Assembly: GCA_002375465.1 (NCBI GenBank)
Contig: DFLT01000008.1
Coordinates: 62,001 to 126,000, forward strand
Length of the DNA stretch: 64,000 nt
Source: Alphaproteobacteria bacterium UBA3612
Lineage (GTDB): Bacteria > Pseudomonadota > Alphaproteobacteria > Sphingomonadales > Sphingomonadaceae
Direction of reading: 5' to 3'
Shown piece by piece: positions 54,486 to 63,890 of this stretch. A program made the translations under genes and the position numbers. Below the pieces are notes generated by a model, which saw nothing but the letters and a program-made list of their open reading frames with translations, searched no databases and was not told the origin of the DNA. Within the stretch, counting starts at the first letter, position 1, and each line of letters begins with the position of its first letter.

Positions 54486-55784
54486 TTACGCCCCCGCCGC
54501 CGTCAGTGCCTGGTCGAGGTCGGCGATGATGTCGTCACTATGTTCGAGGCCAATGGACAGGCGGACATAGCCGGCCGATACGCCCGTCAGTTCCAGATCC
54601 TTTAACGACAGCTGAGAGTGGGTGGTCGATGCGGGATGAATGGCCAGGCTGCGGGCGTCGCCGATATTGGCGACATGGTAGAACAGCTGCAGCGCGTCGA
54701 TGAAGGCGCGACCTGCCGCCTCTCCCCCCGCCAGTTCAAAGCCGACCAAGGCACCCAGACCGCCGGTCATATATTTCTGCGCGCGGTCCTTCTGCACCCC
54801 CGTCGCAAGCGACGGATGGATCGTTCGGGTCACCCCGCTGCGCTCGTTCAGGAAGGCGGCGACCTTCAGCGCATTGTCGCAGTGGCGCGGCATGCGGAGC
54901 GGCAGCGTCTCAACACCTTGGATTAACTGAAATGCACTGAGCGGCGACAGCGCGGCGCCCAGATCGCGAAGCAGCACCGTGCGCAGGCGCAGGGCATAAG
55001 CGACCGGCCCATGGGCCTTTGCCGCCTCTGCCCAGACAACGCCGTGATAGCTGGGGTCGGGACGGTTCAGCATGGGCTGTCGCTCGGCATGTGCCGCCCA
55101 GTCCAAATTACCGCCGTCGATGACCATGCCGCCGATGCTGGTTCCGTGACCGCCAATATATTTCGTCGTCGAATAGACGATGATGGCCGCGCCGTGATCG
55201 AACGGCCGGCAGAGGAGGGGAGCGGCCGTATTGTCCATGATCAGCGGAATGCCGAGCGGTCGGCCGGCCGCGGCGATCTCGCCTATGGGGCAGACGGCCA
55301 GTTTCGGATTGGGCAGGGTTTCGGCGTAAAAGGCGCGTGTTTTGTCATCCGCAGCACGGGCGAAGGCGTCCGGGTCGGCGGGGTCGACGAAACGTACCTC
55401 TATTCCCATGTCCGGCAGGGTGTTGGTGAACAGATTATAGGTGCCGCCATAAAGGTCGGTGCCGCTGACGATATTGTCCCCGGCGCGGGCGAGCGTTTGG
55501 ATCGCATAGGCGGACGCGGCCTGACCGGACGCAACCGCGACGGCGGCCGCGCCGCCCTCCAGCGCTGTCACACGCTGTTCCAATATGTCGGTCGTGGGAT
55601 TGCCGATCCGCGTGTAGATATTGCCCATTTCCGACAGAGCGAACAGGTTCGCGGCATGTTCGGTGTCGCGAAACTGATAGGAGGTCGTTTGATAGATAGG
55701 CGGGGCGACGGCCCCCGTTGTGGGGTCTGCGCGCCAGCCGGCGTGAAGCGCCAGGGTTTCAGGATGCAGCGTGCGTTCGGCCAT
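54486..55784 (-). CDS. metY: O-acetylhomoserine aminocarboxypropyltransferase (sulfhydrylase)
   Basis: PLP enzyme forming homocysteine or methionine from O-acetylhomoserine. 432 residues. Recognisable: TLALHAGWRADPTTGAVAPPIYQTTSY, quoted in part; YTRIGNPTTDILEQRVTALEGG; the PLP Lys in STTKYIGGHGTSIGG; PDPSYHG. The long form with the extra C-terminal loop is MetY rather than MetB/MetZ. Downstream of apt by 78 nt in the same direction. Confidence 0.92.
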   Translation of the reverse strand: MAERTLHPETLALHAGWRADPTTGAVAPPIYQTTSYQFRDTEHAANLFALSEMGNIYTRIGNPTTDILEQRVTALEGGAAAVAVASGQAASAYAIQTLARAGDNIVSGTDLYGGTYNLFTNTLPDMGIEVRFVDPADPDAFARAADDKTRAFYAETLPNPKLAVCPIGEIAAAGRPLGIPLIMDNTAAPLLCRPFDHGAAIIVYSTTKYIGGHGTSIGGMVIDGGNLDWAAHAERQPMLNRPDPSYHGVVWAEAAKAHGPVAYALRLRTVLLRDLGAALSPLSAFQLIQGVETLPLRMPRHCDNALKVAAFLNERSGVTRTIHPSLATGVQKDRAQKYMTGGLGALVGFELAGGEAAGRAFIDALQLFYHVANIGDARSLAIHPASTTHSQLSLKDLELTGVSAGYVRLSIGLEHSDDIIADLDQALTAAGA

Positions 55785-55862
55785 GGGACCACCCCTTTTT
55801 TGGTAAAAGATCTTGCCTATCCTGCCATGTGGTCTTGAGAAAGCAAATGGCCGGGGCGGGAG

Positions 55863-56393
55863 CTATTCGCCCTCAAATTCGATCAGGGCGTGAACGTCGA
55901 GGCCGCTGTCGCGAAGCCGGGCCGCACCGCCCAGATCCGGCAGATCGATCAGGAAGACGGCACCGGCGCATTCGCCACCCGCGCTTTCGATCAGTTTTGT
56001 CGCCGCGATGGCGGTGCCGCCAGTGGCGATCAGATCATCGACGATAAGAACGCGGGCATCTTTCGGTACCGAATTCTGGTGCATTTCCAGCCGGTCGGCA
56101 CCATATTCCAGCGCATAATCGGCGCCCATGGCGGGACCGGGAAGCTTGCCCGACTTGCGGATCATCAGAACGCCTGCATCCAGCCGGGCAGCCATTGCGC
56201 CCGCGAAGAGGAAGCCGCGCGCCTCTATACCGGCGACCAGATCAATGTCGCGGGGCGCAAGCGATACCATGCGTTCGACGGCATCGCCGAAACCGGCCGG
56301 GTCGGTCAGCAGGGTCGAGATGTCGCGAAAGCGAATGCCGCGGCGCGGATAATCGGGAATCGTCCGAATCAACGATTTCAGATCGATCGTCAC
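55863..56393 (-). CDS. apt: adenine phosphoribosyltransferase
   Basis: Salvages adenine with PRPP. 176 residues from GTG 56391-56393, which overlaps the mtnP stop (GTGA); the longer frame upstream reads within mtnP and is not real. PDYPRRGIRFRDISTLL, VAGIEARGFLFAG, and PRPP loop VLIVDDLIATGGTA. It uses the adenine released by MtnP. Confidence 0.95.
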   Translation of the reverse strand: MTIDLKSLIRTIPDYPRRGIRFRDISTLLTDPAGFGDAVERMVSLAPRDIDLVAGIEARGFLFAGAMAARLDAGVLMIRKSGKLPGPAMGADYALEYGADRLEMHQNSVPKDARVLIVDDLIATGGTAIAATKLIESAGGECAGAVFLIDLPDLGGAARLRDSGLDVHALIEFEGE

Positions 56394-57256
56394 GAGAGGA
56401 CACGTCCGGCAATCGTTTGCAGCGCACGGACTGTCATGTCCGGCCATGCCGCGCGGGGGGTGATGATGGCGTGGTCGAGTGCCCTGTCGCAGCCATGCGA
56501 ACACGGTTGGCGGTCGCCATGATCGAGACGGGCAAGGGCGGTAACGATGTTGCGTGCATATTCCACATTGGCATGCATCACAGAAAGGATGTCTGCCGTA
56601 TGCGCGCCGCCCTCGTCGTCCCGCCAGCTGTCATAGTCGGTGACCATGGCCATGACGGCGTAACAAAGCTCCGCCTCCCGCGCGAGGGCGGCTTCGGGCA
56701 TGGCTGTCATCCCGATCACATCCAGGCCACCGGCGCGATAAAGGCGCGACTCCGCCCGCGTTGAAAATTGCGGCCCCTCCATGCAGAGATAAGTGCCATT
56801 TTGTGTGACGTTGATTTCGGCCTGGGCGGCAGCATCGCCGACAATGCCGCGGAGACGCCCGCAAATAGGATCGGAGAGGCCGACGTGCGCGGCGATCCCC
56901 TCTCCGAAGAAGGTGCGCGCCCGCGCTCGCGTGCGGTCGACGATTTGATCGATCATCACGAAACTGCCGGGCGGCAACTCTTCCCGGAAGGAACCGCATG
57001 CCGCTACTGACAGGACATCGGTGCAGCCGGCGAGCTTCAGCGCGGCGACGTTTGCCCGATAATTGATTTCATGTGGAAGAAGGCGATGGCCGCGGCCATG
57101 CCGGGGCAGGAAGACCATGCGTCGCTCGCCGATACGGCCGAAGAGCAAATCGTCGGAAGGATTGCCCCAAGGGGTCGTGACTGGCCGCCACTCGCGATCT
57201 TCCAACGCGTCCAGATCGTAAAGTCCGCTGCCGCCAATGATGCCCAGAACGGTCAC
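56390..57256 (-). CDS. mtnP: S-methyl-5'-thioadenosine phosphorylase
   Basis: Cleaves methylthioadenosine to adenine and methylthioribose-1-P. 288 residues, nucleoside-phosphorylase fold. GIIGGSGLYD, LLPHEINYRANVAALKLAGC, VAACGSFREELPPGSFV, CMEGPQFSTRAESRLYR, GMTAMPEAALAREAELCY. First gene of mtnP-apt-metY. Confidence 0.95.
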   Translation of the reverse strand: MTVLGIIGGSGLYDLDALEDREWRPVTTPWGNPSDDLLFGRIGERRMVFLPRHGRGHRLLPHEINYRANVAALKLAGCTDVLSVAACGSFREELPPGSFVMIDQIVDRTRARARTFFGEGIAAHVGLSDPICGRLRGIVGDAAAQAEINVTQNGTYLCMEGPQFSTRAESRLYRAGGLDVIGMTAMPEAALAREAELCYAVMAMVTDYDSWRDDEGGAHTADILSVMHANVEYARNIVTALARLDHGDRQPCSHGCDRALDHAIITPRAAWPDMTVRALQTIAGRVLS

Positions 57257-57360
57257 GTCAAATATCTGACCCGGGCGAGCGGCAATCCATAAGTCTGCGT
57301 GGTTTGCAATGCGGTCTAGCGCGACCGGTTATGGATTGCCGCCCGAAAGGGAGTGACGGC

Positions 57361-57380
57361 CAAAAGGGCGCTGAAGCCCT
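57361..57380 (-). terminator. rho-independent terminator of petA-petB-petC
   Basis: Minus strand AGGGC-TTCAGC-GCCCT followed by TTTTG, beginning at the petC stop codon. It insulates mtnP. Confidence 0.75.
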
Positions 57381-58228
57381 CAGTGCTTCACGTCCGCCCA
57401 CACGCGGCGATATGCGACGTAGGCGAAGGCCGTGAAGATGATCAGGAAGACGATGGTACCGATACCGGCGGCCTTGCGGGCCTCCATCTTCGGTTCCGCC
57501 GCCCAGGTCAGGAACGCGGTCACGTCCTGACCCATCTGGTCGACCGTTGCCGGCGTACCATCGGCATAGGTGATGAGGCCATCGGAAAGCTGCGGCGGCA
57601 TGGCGATCCACAGGCTGTGGAAATGCGGGTTGTAGTGCAGCCCTTCTGAAACCTGGTCCTCAGGGAAGTTGGCAGGGACAGGCTCATAGCCGGTAATCAG
57701 CGAGTAAAGATAGTCGGACCCGTGGGGCCGTGCCTTTGTCAGCAGCGACATGTCGGGCGGCAGCGCGTTGTTATTGGCGGCGCGTGCAGCGATCTCGTTC
57801 GGATAGACGAGCGGGATCGTATCGGCAGGCGTGGCCTTACGCGTGGTCGTCTCGCCAGTGTCGGGGTTGATGTCCGGAACTTCGTTAATCCAGTCGGCAG
57901 CGATCTGCTTCACCTCGGCTTCGTTGAAGCCGATATCCTGAAGGCTGCGGAAAGCGACGCGCTTCAGGCTGTGACAGCTGGAGCAGACTTCCTTGTAGAC
58001 CTGGAAACCGCGCTGCAACTGGCGATCGTCGAAGCCGCCGAAGACGCCAAGTCCCATCGGCCCTTCCCAGGACCAATGAACGTCCTTGTTGGAGGCGTGG
58101 AATTCTTCACGGACCAGATCGGCCTCGCTGGTTTCCGCACCTGCAGAGTCGATGAGGCCCGTGACGGCCGCAAGCGCCAGTACGAAGATGAATACCAGCC
58201 CGATGGCGTAGGAGATGAAACGAAACAT
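57380..58228 (-). CDS. petC: cytochrome c1 of the bc1 complex
   Basis: 282 residues. N-terminal membrane/signal segment (FISYAIGLVFIFVLALAAV), heme site CSSCHSLKRVAF (about residues 85-96), Met-containing DMSLLTKARPHGSDYLY, and the C-terminal membrane anchor GIGTIVFLIIFTAFAYVAY. Third gene of the petA-petB-petC operon, 9 bp after petB. Confidence 0.97.
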   Translation of the reverse strand: MFRFISYAIGLVFIFVLALAAVTGLIDSAGAETSEADLVREEFHASNKDVHWSWEGPMGLGVFGGFDDRQLQRGFQVYKEVCSSCHSLKRVAFRSLQDIGFNEAEVKQIAADWINEVPDINPDTGETTTRKATPADTIPLVYPNEIAARAANNNALPPDMSLLTKARPHGSDYLYSLITGYEPVPANFPEDQVSEGLHYNPHFHSLWIAMPPQLSDGLITYADGTPATVDQMGQDVTAFLTWAAEPKMEARKAAGIGTIVFLIIFTAFAYVAYRRVWADVKH

Positions 58229-58237
58229 GTATGCGTC

Positions 58238-59563
58238 CTATTCAGCGGGCTGAGCTTCGGGAGCGACGGGGGCGGGACCGGAGTCTGGCTGCCCTGCGGG
58301 CGCGCCGGTCGATTCCTTGCCCTTAAGAACCGCTTCGGAAATCGATGCGGGCAGCGGCAGGGGCGTCTCCGTCCGCGAAACGAGCGGCAGGATGATCAGG
58401 AAGTGCGCGAAATAGTACATCGACGCGATCTGCGAGATGATGATGTACGGCTGTTCCGCGACTGCACCGCCACACCATGACAGCACGATAATGTCCGCGG
58501 CCAGCACCCATGTCCACATGCGCGCCTTCGGGCGGTAGCGCATCGACTTGACCGGCGACGAGTCGAGCCATGGCAGGAAGAAGAGCAGCACGATGGCTGC
58601 ACCCATGGCGATCACGCCCCACAGCTTGGCAGGCAGGATGAAGTCGAACGTAAAGGCGCGCAGGATCGCGTAGAATGGCCAGAAATACCATTCGGGAACG
58701 ATGTGCTCCGGCGTCGCGAGGGCGTTCGCCTCGATATAATTATCCGGGTGCCCAAGGAAGTTCGGCATGAAGAACAGGAAGATCGAGAAGGCGATCAGGT
58801 AGACGCCGACGCCGAACAGGTCCTTTGCCGTGAAATAGGGGTGGAATGGGATGGTGTCCGCAGGCCCCTTCACTTCCACGCCTGTGGGGTTGTTCGACCC
58901 GGGAATGTGCAGCGACCAGATCTTCAGGATCACCACGCCGGCGATCACGAAGGGTAGCAGGAAGTGCAGGCTGAAGAAGCGGTTCAGGGTCGCATTGTCC
59001 ACTGCAAAGCCGCCGAGGAGGAAGGTCACCAGCGTGTCGCCGACGATCGGGATCGCGGAGAACAGGTTGGTGATAACGGTCGCACCCCAGAAGCTCATCT
59101 GACCCCAGGGCAGAACGTATCCCATGAACGCCGTTGCCATCATCAGCAGGAAGATGACCACGCCAAGCATCCAGACCATCTCACGAGGGGCCTTGTAAGA
59201 GCCGTAATAGAGACCGCGCCACATGTGCAGATAAACGACGATGAAGAAGAAGCTGGCGCCGTTGGCGTGCATGTAGCGCATCAGCCAACCGTAATTGACG
59301 TTCCGCATGATGTGCTCAACGGAGGAGAACGCCACCTCGGTATTGGCCGCGTAATGCATGGCCAGAACGATACCGGTGACGATCTGTATCAGCAGCGCGA
59401 GGCCGGACAGAACGCCAAAATTATAGAAATAATTGATGTTCTTCGGCACTTCATAGCCGCCGCCGACCGATCCATAGACCAGACGAGGGAGCGGCAGACG
59501 TGCGTCCATCCATTTGCCGAAATCGCTCTTCGGCTCGTAGGGTTTGCTCCAGCCAAAGGACAT
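58238..59563 (-). CDS. petB: cytochrome b of the bc1 complex
   Basis: 441 residues with eight membrane helices. Contains the Qi/Qo and heme segments: NFGVLSGLALLIQIVTGIVLAMHY, quoted in part; GASFFFIVVYLHMWRG; GYVLPWGQMSFWGATVITN in part; and the PEWYFWPFYAILRAF (PEWY Qo motif). C-terminal Pro/Ala-rich tail of about 30 residues. ATG overlaps the petA stop by 1 nt (TGATG). Confidence 0.98.
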   Translation of the reverse strand: MSFGWSKPYEPKSDFGKWMDARLPLPRLVYGSVGGGYEVPKNINYFYNFGVLSGLALLIQIVTGIVLAMHYAANTEVAFSSVEHIMRNVNYGWLMRYMHANGASFFFIVVYLHMWRGLYYGSYKAPREMVWMLGVVIFLLMMATAFMGYVLPWGQMSFWGATVITNLFSAIPIVGDTLVTFLLGGFAVDNATLNRFFSLHFLLPFVIAGVVILKIWSLHIPGSNNPTGVEVKGPADTIPFHPYFTAKDLFGVGVYLIAFSIFLFFMPNFLGHPDNYIEANALATPEHIVPEWYFWPFYAILRAFTFDFILPAKLWGVIAMGAAIVLLFFLPWLDSSPVKSMRYRPKARMWTWVLAADIIVLSWCGGAVAEQPYIIISQIASMYYFAHFLIILPLVSRTETPLPLPASISEAVLKGKESTGAPAGQPDSGPAPVAPEAQPAE

Positions 59564-60144
59564 CAGCCGATCCTCACATTGGTGTCGGACAGGAATTCAT
59601 ATTCCGGGATGACAAGGTTTTTTGGCGCCGGACCCTTCCGGATGCGCCCCGCGTCATCATAATGCGAACCATGGCAGGGGCAGAAGAAGCCGTCGAAATC
59701 GCCTTTCACCTCGCCAGCGGCTACACCAGCAGGAATGCAGCCGAGATGGGTGCAGACGCCGATCTGGATTAGATACTGGCGATGCCCTTCCTGAGTGCGT
59801 TCGTCGTATGTTTGCGGATCACGCAGCGACGAAACGTCCACCGCCTGCGCCTCCGCGATCTTTGCGGGCGGGAGGTGCTGGATGAAGACGGGCTTCCCGC
59901 GCCATGACACCTTGATCCCTTGTCCCTCGGCCAGCTGAGCAAGATTGACCTCAATCGATGCGAGCGCCAGCACATCGGCACTGGGGTTCATCTGATCGAC
60001 GAACGGCCATATGGCGGCAACCGCGCCGACGCCTGCAAAGGCGCCGGTGGCGACATAGATGAAATCGCGACGACGGACACCATCTGGAGAATGACCGACG
60101 GCTTCGCCGACAGTGTGATCCCCGGCGTCAGGAGCTGTTGCCAT
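59563..60144 (-). CDS. petA: Rieske iron-sulfur subunit of the bc1 complex
   Basis: 193 residues. RRRDFIYVATGAFAGVGAVAAIW is a Tat-like twin-arginine anchor (quoted: RRRDFIYVATGAFAG); cluster ligands in CTHLGC (about 131-136) and CPCHGSHYD (about 154). First gene of the operon; diverges from hemF. Confidence 0.97.
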   Translation of the reverse strand: MATAPDAGDHTVGEAVGHSPDGVRRRDFIYVATGAFAGVGAVAAIWPFVDQMNPSADVLALASIEVNLAQLAEGQGIKVSWRGKPVFIQHLPPAKIAEAQAVDVSSLRDPQTYDERTQEGHRQYLIQIGVCTHLGCIPAGVAAGEVKGDFDGFFCPCHGSHYDDAGRIRKGPAPKNLVIPEYEFLSDTNVRIG

Positions 60145-60344
60145 GAAGAAGTCCCTGTACTCTTAGGTTGCGGGAGCGCGCGGGTTCTCGCTGCCAGCCC
60201 CCATCTGAAATGCTGCCGCGCCTGATAGCCGCGCAGAGGGCAAAAGTGCAACGGGCAATTTGCCGCGAGACCTACCTCATGTTCCGCGAGTTGTTCGACC
60301 TTCACTGGCACCGGGCGGAAATTTCGCATAGAGGCGCGCGGAAT

Positions 60345-61214
60345 ATGACCGCGCCCGCCGACCGAAAAACCCTTGCCCGCAACTGGTTCACCAGCTTGCG
60401 CGACCGAATCTGCGCGGAATTCGAGGTGCTGGAAGACGAGGCGACGCACCTGTCCGGTTCGCCGGGGCGGTTCGTGCGAAAGTCGTGGGAAAGAGAGGAT
60501 CCGTCCGGTGAACCCGGCGGCGGCGGCGTAATGTCCAGGATGAAGGGGCGCCTGTTCGAGAAAGTGGGCGTCAACATCTCTACCGTGGAGGGAACCTTCG
60601 AACCGGAATTCGCTAAGACGATTCCGGGTGCGGACGACGATCCTCGTTTCTTTGCGACGGGGATTAGTCTGGTGGCGCATATGGTGAGTCCGCACGTTCC
60701 AGCGGTCCACATGAATACACGTTATCTGGTGACGACACGCGACTGGTTCGGCGGCGGCGGCGACCTGAATCCGCCCTTGCCGCGCGCGGAGGATACCGAG
60801 GACTGGCACCGCGACTGGCAAGACTGCTGCGCACGGCACGAGGTGGCGGACGGGCCCGGCTACCAAAAGTGGTGCGACGAATATTTCTACGTTCCGCATC
60901 GCAAGCGCGCCCGCGGTGTCGGCGGTATATTCTACGACCGGCTTTCCAGCGCGGAGGACATCGGCGGCTGGGATGCCGATTTCGCCTTTACCAAGGACGT
61001 GGGCGAAACATTCCTGTCCGCTTATCCGAAGCTCGTCCGGCGCCGCATGCACGAGTCATGGACGAAGGAGGATCGGCAGGCGCAACTGCGTTATCGCGGC
61101 CTCTATACCGAATTCAATCTGGTGCATGATCGCGGTACCCTGTTCGGGCTGAAGACCGGCGGTAATATCGAAGCGATATTGATGAGCCTTCCTCCGCTGG
61201 CGTCATGGGAATGA
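60345..61214 (+). CDS. hemF: oxygen-dependent coproporphyrinogen III oxidase
   Basis: Heme synthesis step, copro- to protoporphyrinogen IX. 289 residues from MTAPADRKTLARNW (ATG 60345); the frame is open further upstream but that part is not conserved-looking. RVMAGGEE-type SREDPSGEPGGGGVMSRMKG region, HMNTRYLVTT, WFGGGGDLNP, YQKWCDEYFYVPHRKRARGVGGIFYD (quoted in part), EFNLVHDRGTLFGLKTGGNIEAILMSLPP in part. Its end overlaps alr by 10 nt. Confidence 0.96.
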   Translation: MTAPADRKTLARNWFTSLRDRICAEFEVLEDEATHLSGSPGRFVRKSWEREDPSGEPGGGGVMSRMKGRLFEKVGVNISTVEGTFEPEFAKTIPGADDDPRFFATGISLVAHMVSPHVPAVHMNTRYLVTTRDWFGGGGDLNPPLPRAEDTEDWHRDWQDCCARHEVADGPGYQKWCDEYFYVPHRKRARGVGGIFYDRLSSAEDIGGWDADFAFTKDVGETFLSAYPKLVRRRMHESWTKEDRQAQLRYRGLYTEFNLVHDRGTLFGLKTGGNIEAILMSLPPLASWE

Positions 61215-62260
61215 CGCCTGCCGGCGCGAACGGCGACGGTCCTCTGCGCCTCGACATCGACCTGCAGGCACTGACGGCAAACTGGACCTGGTTTCGCGAC
61301 CATTCGCATGGCGCAGTCACGGGCGCCGCCGTCAAGGCGAACGGCTATGGACTTGGCGCGGACGCGGTCGTCACGGCCCTGGCCGGTGCCGGATGCCGGG
61401 AATTTTTCGTCACCACGATTGAAGAGGCGGCGCGGCTATTGCCGCTGGCAGACGGTTGCACCGTTTATGCGCTTCATGGGCTGCGGCCAGGCGAGAAGCC
61501 GATAACCGGTATCGTCCCCGTCCTGAACAGTCAGGAGCAGATTGCCCGCTGGCGCGAAGCGGCGCCCGGCAGGAAATGCGACGTCATGGTCGACACCGGA
61601 ATGAACCGTCTGGGTATTGGCTGGCGTGAATTCGAGACGGGAATGCTGGACGGGTTGAACCTCGGTACTCTGCATTCCCATCTCGCCAGCGCGGACGAGC
61701 CGGACAACCCGCTGAACGATATTCAGCAGCGCCGCTTTCAGGAGATCGTCGCGAGCGTCAGACCGCCGCGTGCGGCGCTTGCCGGTTCGGCGGGTATATG
61801 CCGGGGGCCGGATTTCGCCTTCGGCATGACGCGGCCCGGCCTTGGTATCTATGGCGGTGTCCCGCATCCAATGGCGGCGGGATGCCTGCAGCAGGTCGTT
61901 CGTCCCCAGGCGGAAGTACTCATTGTCCGGCACGTGGCAGTAGGCGATATCGTTGGCTATAACGGTATGTGGCGCGCTGAGGTGGGTACGAGGGTTGCGG
62001 TGCTGAACATCGGCTATGCCGACGGCTATCGGCGCGGCTTTTCCAATGAAGGTCAAGTCCTCGTCGGCGGAGAGCGGCGACCTGTCATCGGACGGATTTC
62101 GATGGACCTAACGACAGTCGATATTGGCAACGCTCCCGTCGACGAGGGTGACTGGGTCGAAGTGGAATATGACCTGCCGGCGGCCTCGGCCGTTTCGGGG
62201 CAGAGCCAATATGAGTTGCTTACTGGCCTCGGCCACCGCTATCAGCGGCGGTATATATGA
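61205..62260 (+). CDS. alr: alanine racemase
   Basis: PLP enzyme making D-alanine for peptidoglycan. 351 residues from ATG 61205, or 349 from ATG 61211. PLP Lys44 in AAVKANGYGLGADAV; the second catalytic residue Tyr near 251 in DIVGYNGMW; MVDTGMNRLG; GYADGYRRG; ISMDLTTVDIG. Overlaps hemF at its start and mlaE by 4 nt at its end. Confidence 0.95.
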   Translation: MGMTPAGANGDGPLRLDIDLQALTANWTWFRDHSHGAVTGAAVKANGYGLGADAVVTALAGAGCREFFVTTIEEAARLLPLADGCTVYALHGLRPGEKPITGIVPVLNSQEQIARWREAAPGRKCDVMVDTGMNRLGIGWREFETGMLDGLNLGTLHSHLASADEPDNPLNDIQQRRFQEIVASVRPPRAALAGSAGICRGPDFAFGMTRPGLGIYGGVPHPMAAGCLQQVVRPQAEVLIVRHVAVGDIVGYNGMWRAEVGTRVAVLNIGYADGYRRGFSNEGQVLVGGERRPVIGRISMDLTTVDIGNAPVDEGDWVEVEYDLPAASAVSGQSQYELLTGLGHRYQRRYI

Positions 62261-63042
62261 TGGAAACGCTTATTCAGGTCTTTTCTCGTCCGGGCGCGGC
62301 CATTATTGCCCTGTTCGCCTCTATCGGACGTGCGTCCATTTTCGCCGCACGCGCCATCTGGTCCGCGATGAGGCCGCCTTATTATCCTATCCGGCTGATC
62401 GAGCAGTTGATTTCGCTCGGCTATTTCAGCCTTCCGGTGGTCGGCCTGACGGCCCTTTTTACGGGCGCGGCGCTGGCCCAGCAAATCTATGTCGGCGGTA
62501 GCCGCTTCAACGCGGAAAGCACGGTTCCTGCAGTGACGGTGATCGCCATGGTTCGCGAACTGGCCCCGGTTCTGGGCGGGCTGATGGTGGCGGGCCGGGT
62601 ATCCTCCGCCATGGCGGCAGAGCTGGGGACCATGCGCGTGACCGAACAGATCGACGCGCTGAAGACCCTGCGTACCGACCCCTTTCAATTCCTGATCGCA
62701 CCGCGCCTGTTCGCCGGTACCATCGTCATGCCGCTGCTCGTGTTGGTTGCCAATGCCATCGGTGTGCTGGGCGGGTATATCCTCGCGGTTTATCGACTGG
62801 GCTTCAACGGGGCGAATTATCTGGAAACCACGCGCGCCTATCTGGAATGGGACGATATTGTCTCCTCCATGGTGAAGGCGGGCGTATTCGGATTCCTGCT
62901 GGCGCTGATGGGCTGTTATCACGGCTATCATACCGAAGGCGGCGCCGCCGGTGTCGGACGCGCGACGACCAACGGCGTCGTTTCCGCCTTCCTGATGATC
63001 CTGCTGGCGAACCTGATCATCACCGTGCTGGTATTCGGCTGA
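62257..63042 (+). CDS. mlaE: MlaE-family ABC permease (lipid asymmetry)
   Basis: 261 residues, five to six membrane helices. Family segment GLTALFTGAALAQQIYVGG, RELAPVLGGLMVAGRVSSAMAAELGTMRVTEQIDAL, quoted in part, and KAGVFGFLLALMGCYHGYHTEGGAAGVGRAT in part. ATG overlaps the alr stop (ATGA). Acts with MlaF in phospholipid transport between the membranes. Confidence 0.95.
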   Translation: MMETLIQVFSRPGAAIIALFASIGRASIFAARAIWSAMRPPYYPIRLIEQLISLGYFSLPVVGLTALFTGAALAQQIYVGGSRFNAESTVPAVTVIAMVRELAPVLGGLMVAGRVSSAMAAELGTMRVTEQIDALKTLRTDPFQFLIAPRLFAGTIVMPLLVLVANAIGVLGGYILAVYRLGFNGANYLETTRAYLEWDDIVSSMVKAGVFGFLLALMGCYHGYHTEGGAAGVGRATTNGVVSAFLMILLANLIITVLVFG

Positions 63043-63809
63043 TGGTGGAAGACGGGCAACAACGGCGCAAGGGCGCATCCATTGAGATCGCCGGCCTGCG
63101 AAAAAGCTTTGGCGACAAGATCGTTCTGGATGGCGTTAATCTGGGCGCCACGCCGGGCGAATCGCTGGTTATCATCGGCGGGTCGGGTACCGGCAAGTCG
63201 GTTCTGCTGAAGTGTATTCTGGGCCTGATGCCGCCCGACACAGGTACGATCCTGATCGACGACGTGGATATGACCAACGCGCCCCGCAGCGAGCGTGAGG
63301 AAGTGCGCGATCGCTGTGGAATGCTGTTCCAGGGCGGCGCACTGTTCGATTCAATGAACGTGTGGCGCAACATCACCTTTGCCCTGACACGCGGCCGCCA
63401 AAGAAAATCGAAGGAGATGCGCCGCATCGCCGTTGCAATGCTGGAAAAGGTGGGCCTGGAAGAAAGGGTCGCCGACCTGCGCCCGGCGGAAATTTCCGGC
63501 GGCATGCAAAAGCGTGTGGCGCTGGCGCGGGCGATCGCGGCGAACCCGGACCTGATCTTCTTTGACGAGCCGACGACGGGCCTGGACCCAATCCGTGCGA
63601 ATACGATCAATCATCTGATTCGCAATCTGACCACGGGCATCGGCGCCACTGCCCTGACCATCACGCACGACATGGAAAGCGCGAAGATCATCGCCGACCG
63701 AGTCGCCATGCTGCACGAGGGGCGGATAATCTGGTCTGGCCCGGTGGACCAGCTGGAAAATAGTGGCAATCCGCTGGTCGACCAGTTTGTACACGGGCGG
63801 GCAAAATAG
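63042..63809 (+). CDS. mlaF: MlaF-family ABC ATPase (lipid asymmetry)
   Basis: 255 residues from ATG 63042 overlapping the mlaE stop (TGATG). Walker A IIGGSGTGKSVLLK, Q-loop MLFQGGALFDSMNVW (the MlaF-type), signature EISGGMQKRVALARA, Walker B LIFFDEPTTGLDP. mlaD/B/C would be outside the window. Confidence 0.95.
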   Translation: MVEDGQQRRKGASIEIAGLRKSFGDKIVLDGVNLGATPGESLVIIGGSGTGKSVLLKCILGLMPPDTGTILIDDVDMTNAPRSEREEVRDRCGMLFQGGALFDSMNVWRNITFALTRGRQRKSKEMRRIAVAMLEKVGLEERVADLRPAEISGGMQKRVALARAIAANPDLIFFDEPTTGLDPIRANTINHLIRNLTTGIGATALTITHDMESAKIIADRVAMLHEGRIIWSGPVDQLENSGNPLVDQFVHGRAK

Positions 63810-63890
63810 CGCCCCGCGCATGATGGCCCGCGCCCTCGGCCCTCGGGCGTGCATTGGCGGCGTGTGCACCACGCCCTATATCGATCGATA

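Noticed and set aside
55785..55862. SAM-II riboswitch upstream of metY.
   Set aside because: The 78-nt spacer lacks the pseudoknot sequences of the class and reads as ordinary spacer.
60168..60344. A 59-codon N-terminal extension of hemF.
   Set aside because: No ribosome site and no HemF-like sequence before MTAPADRK; the usual family length is reached from 60345.
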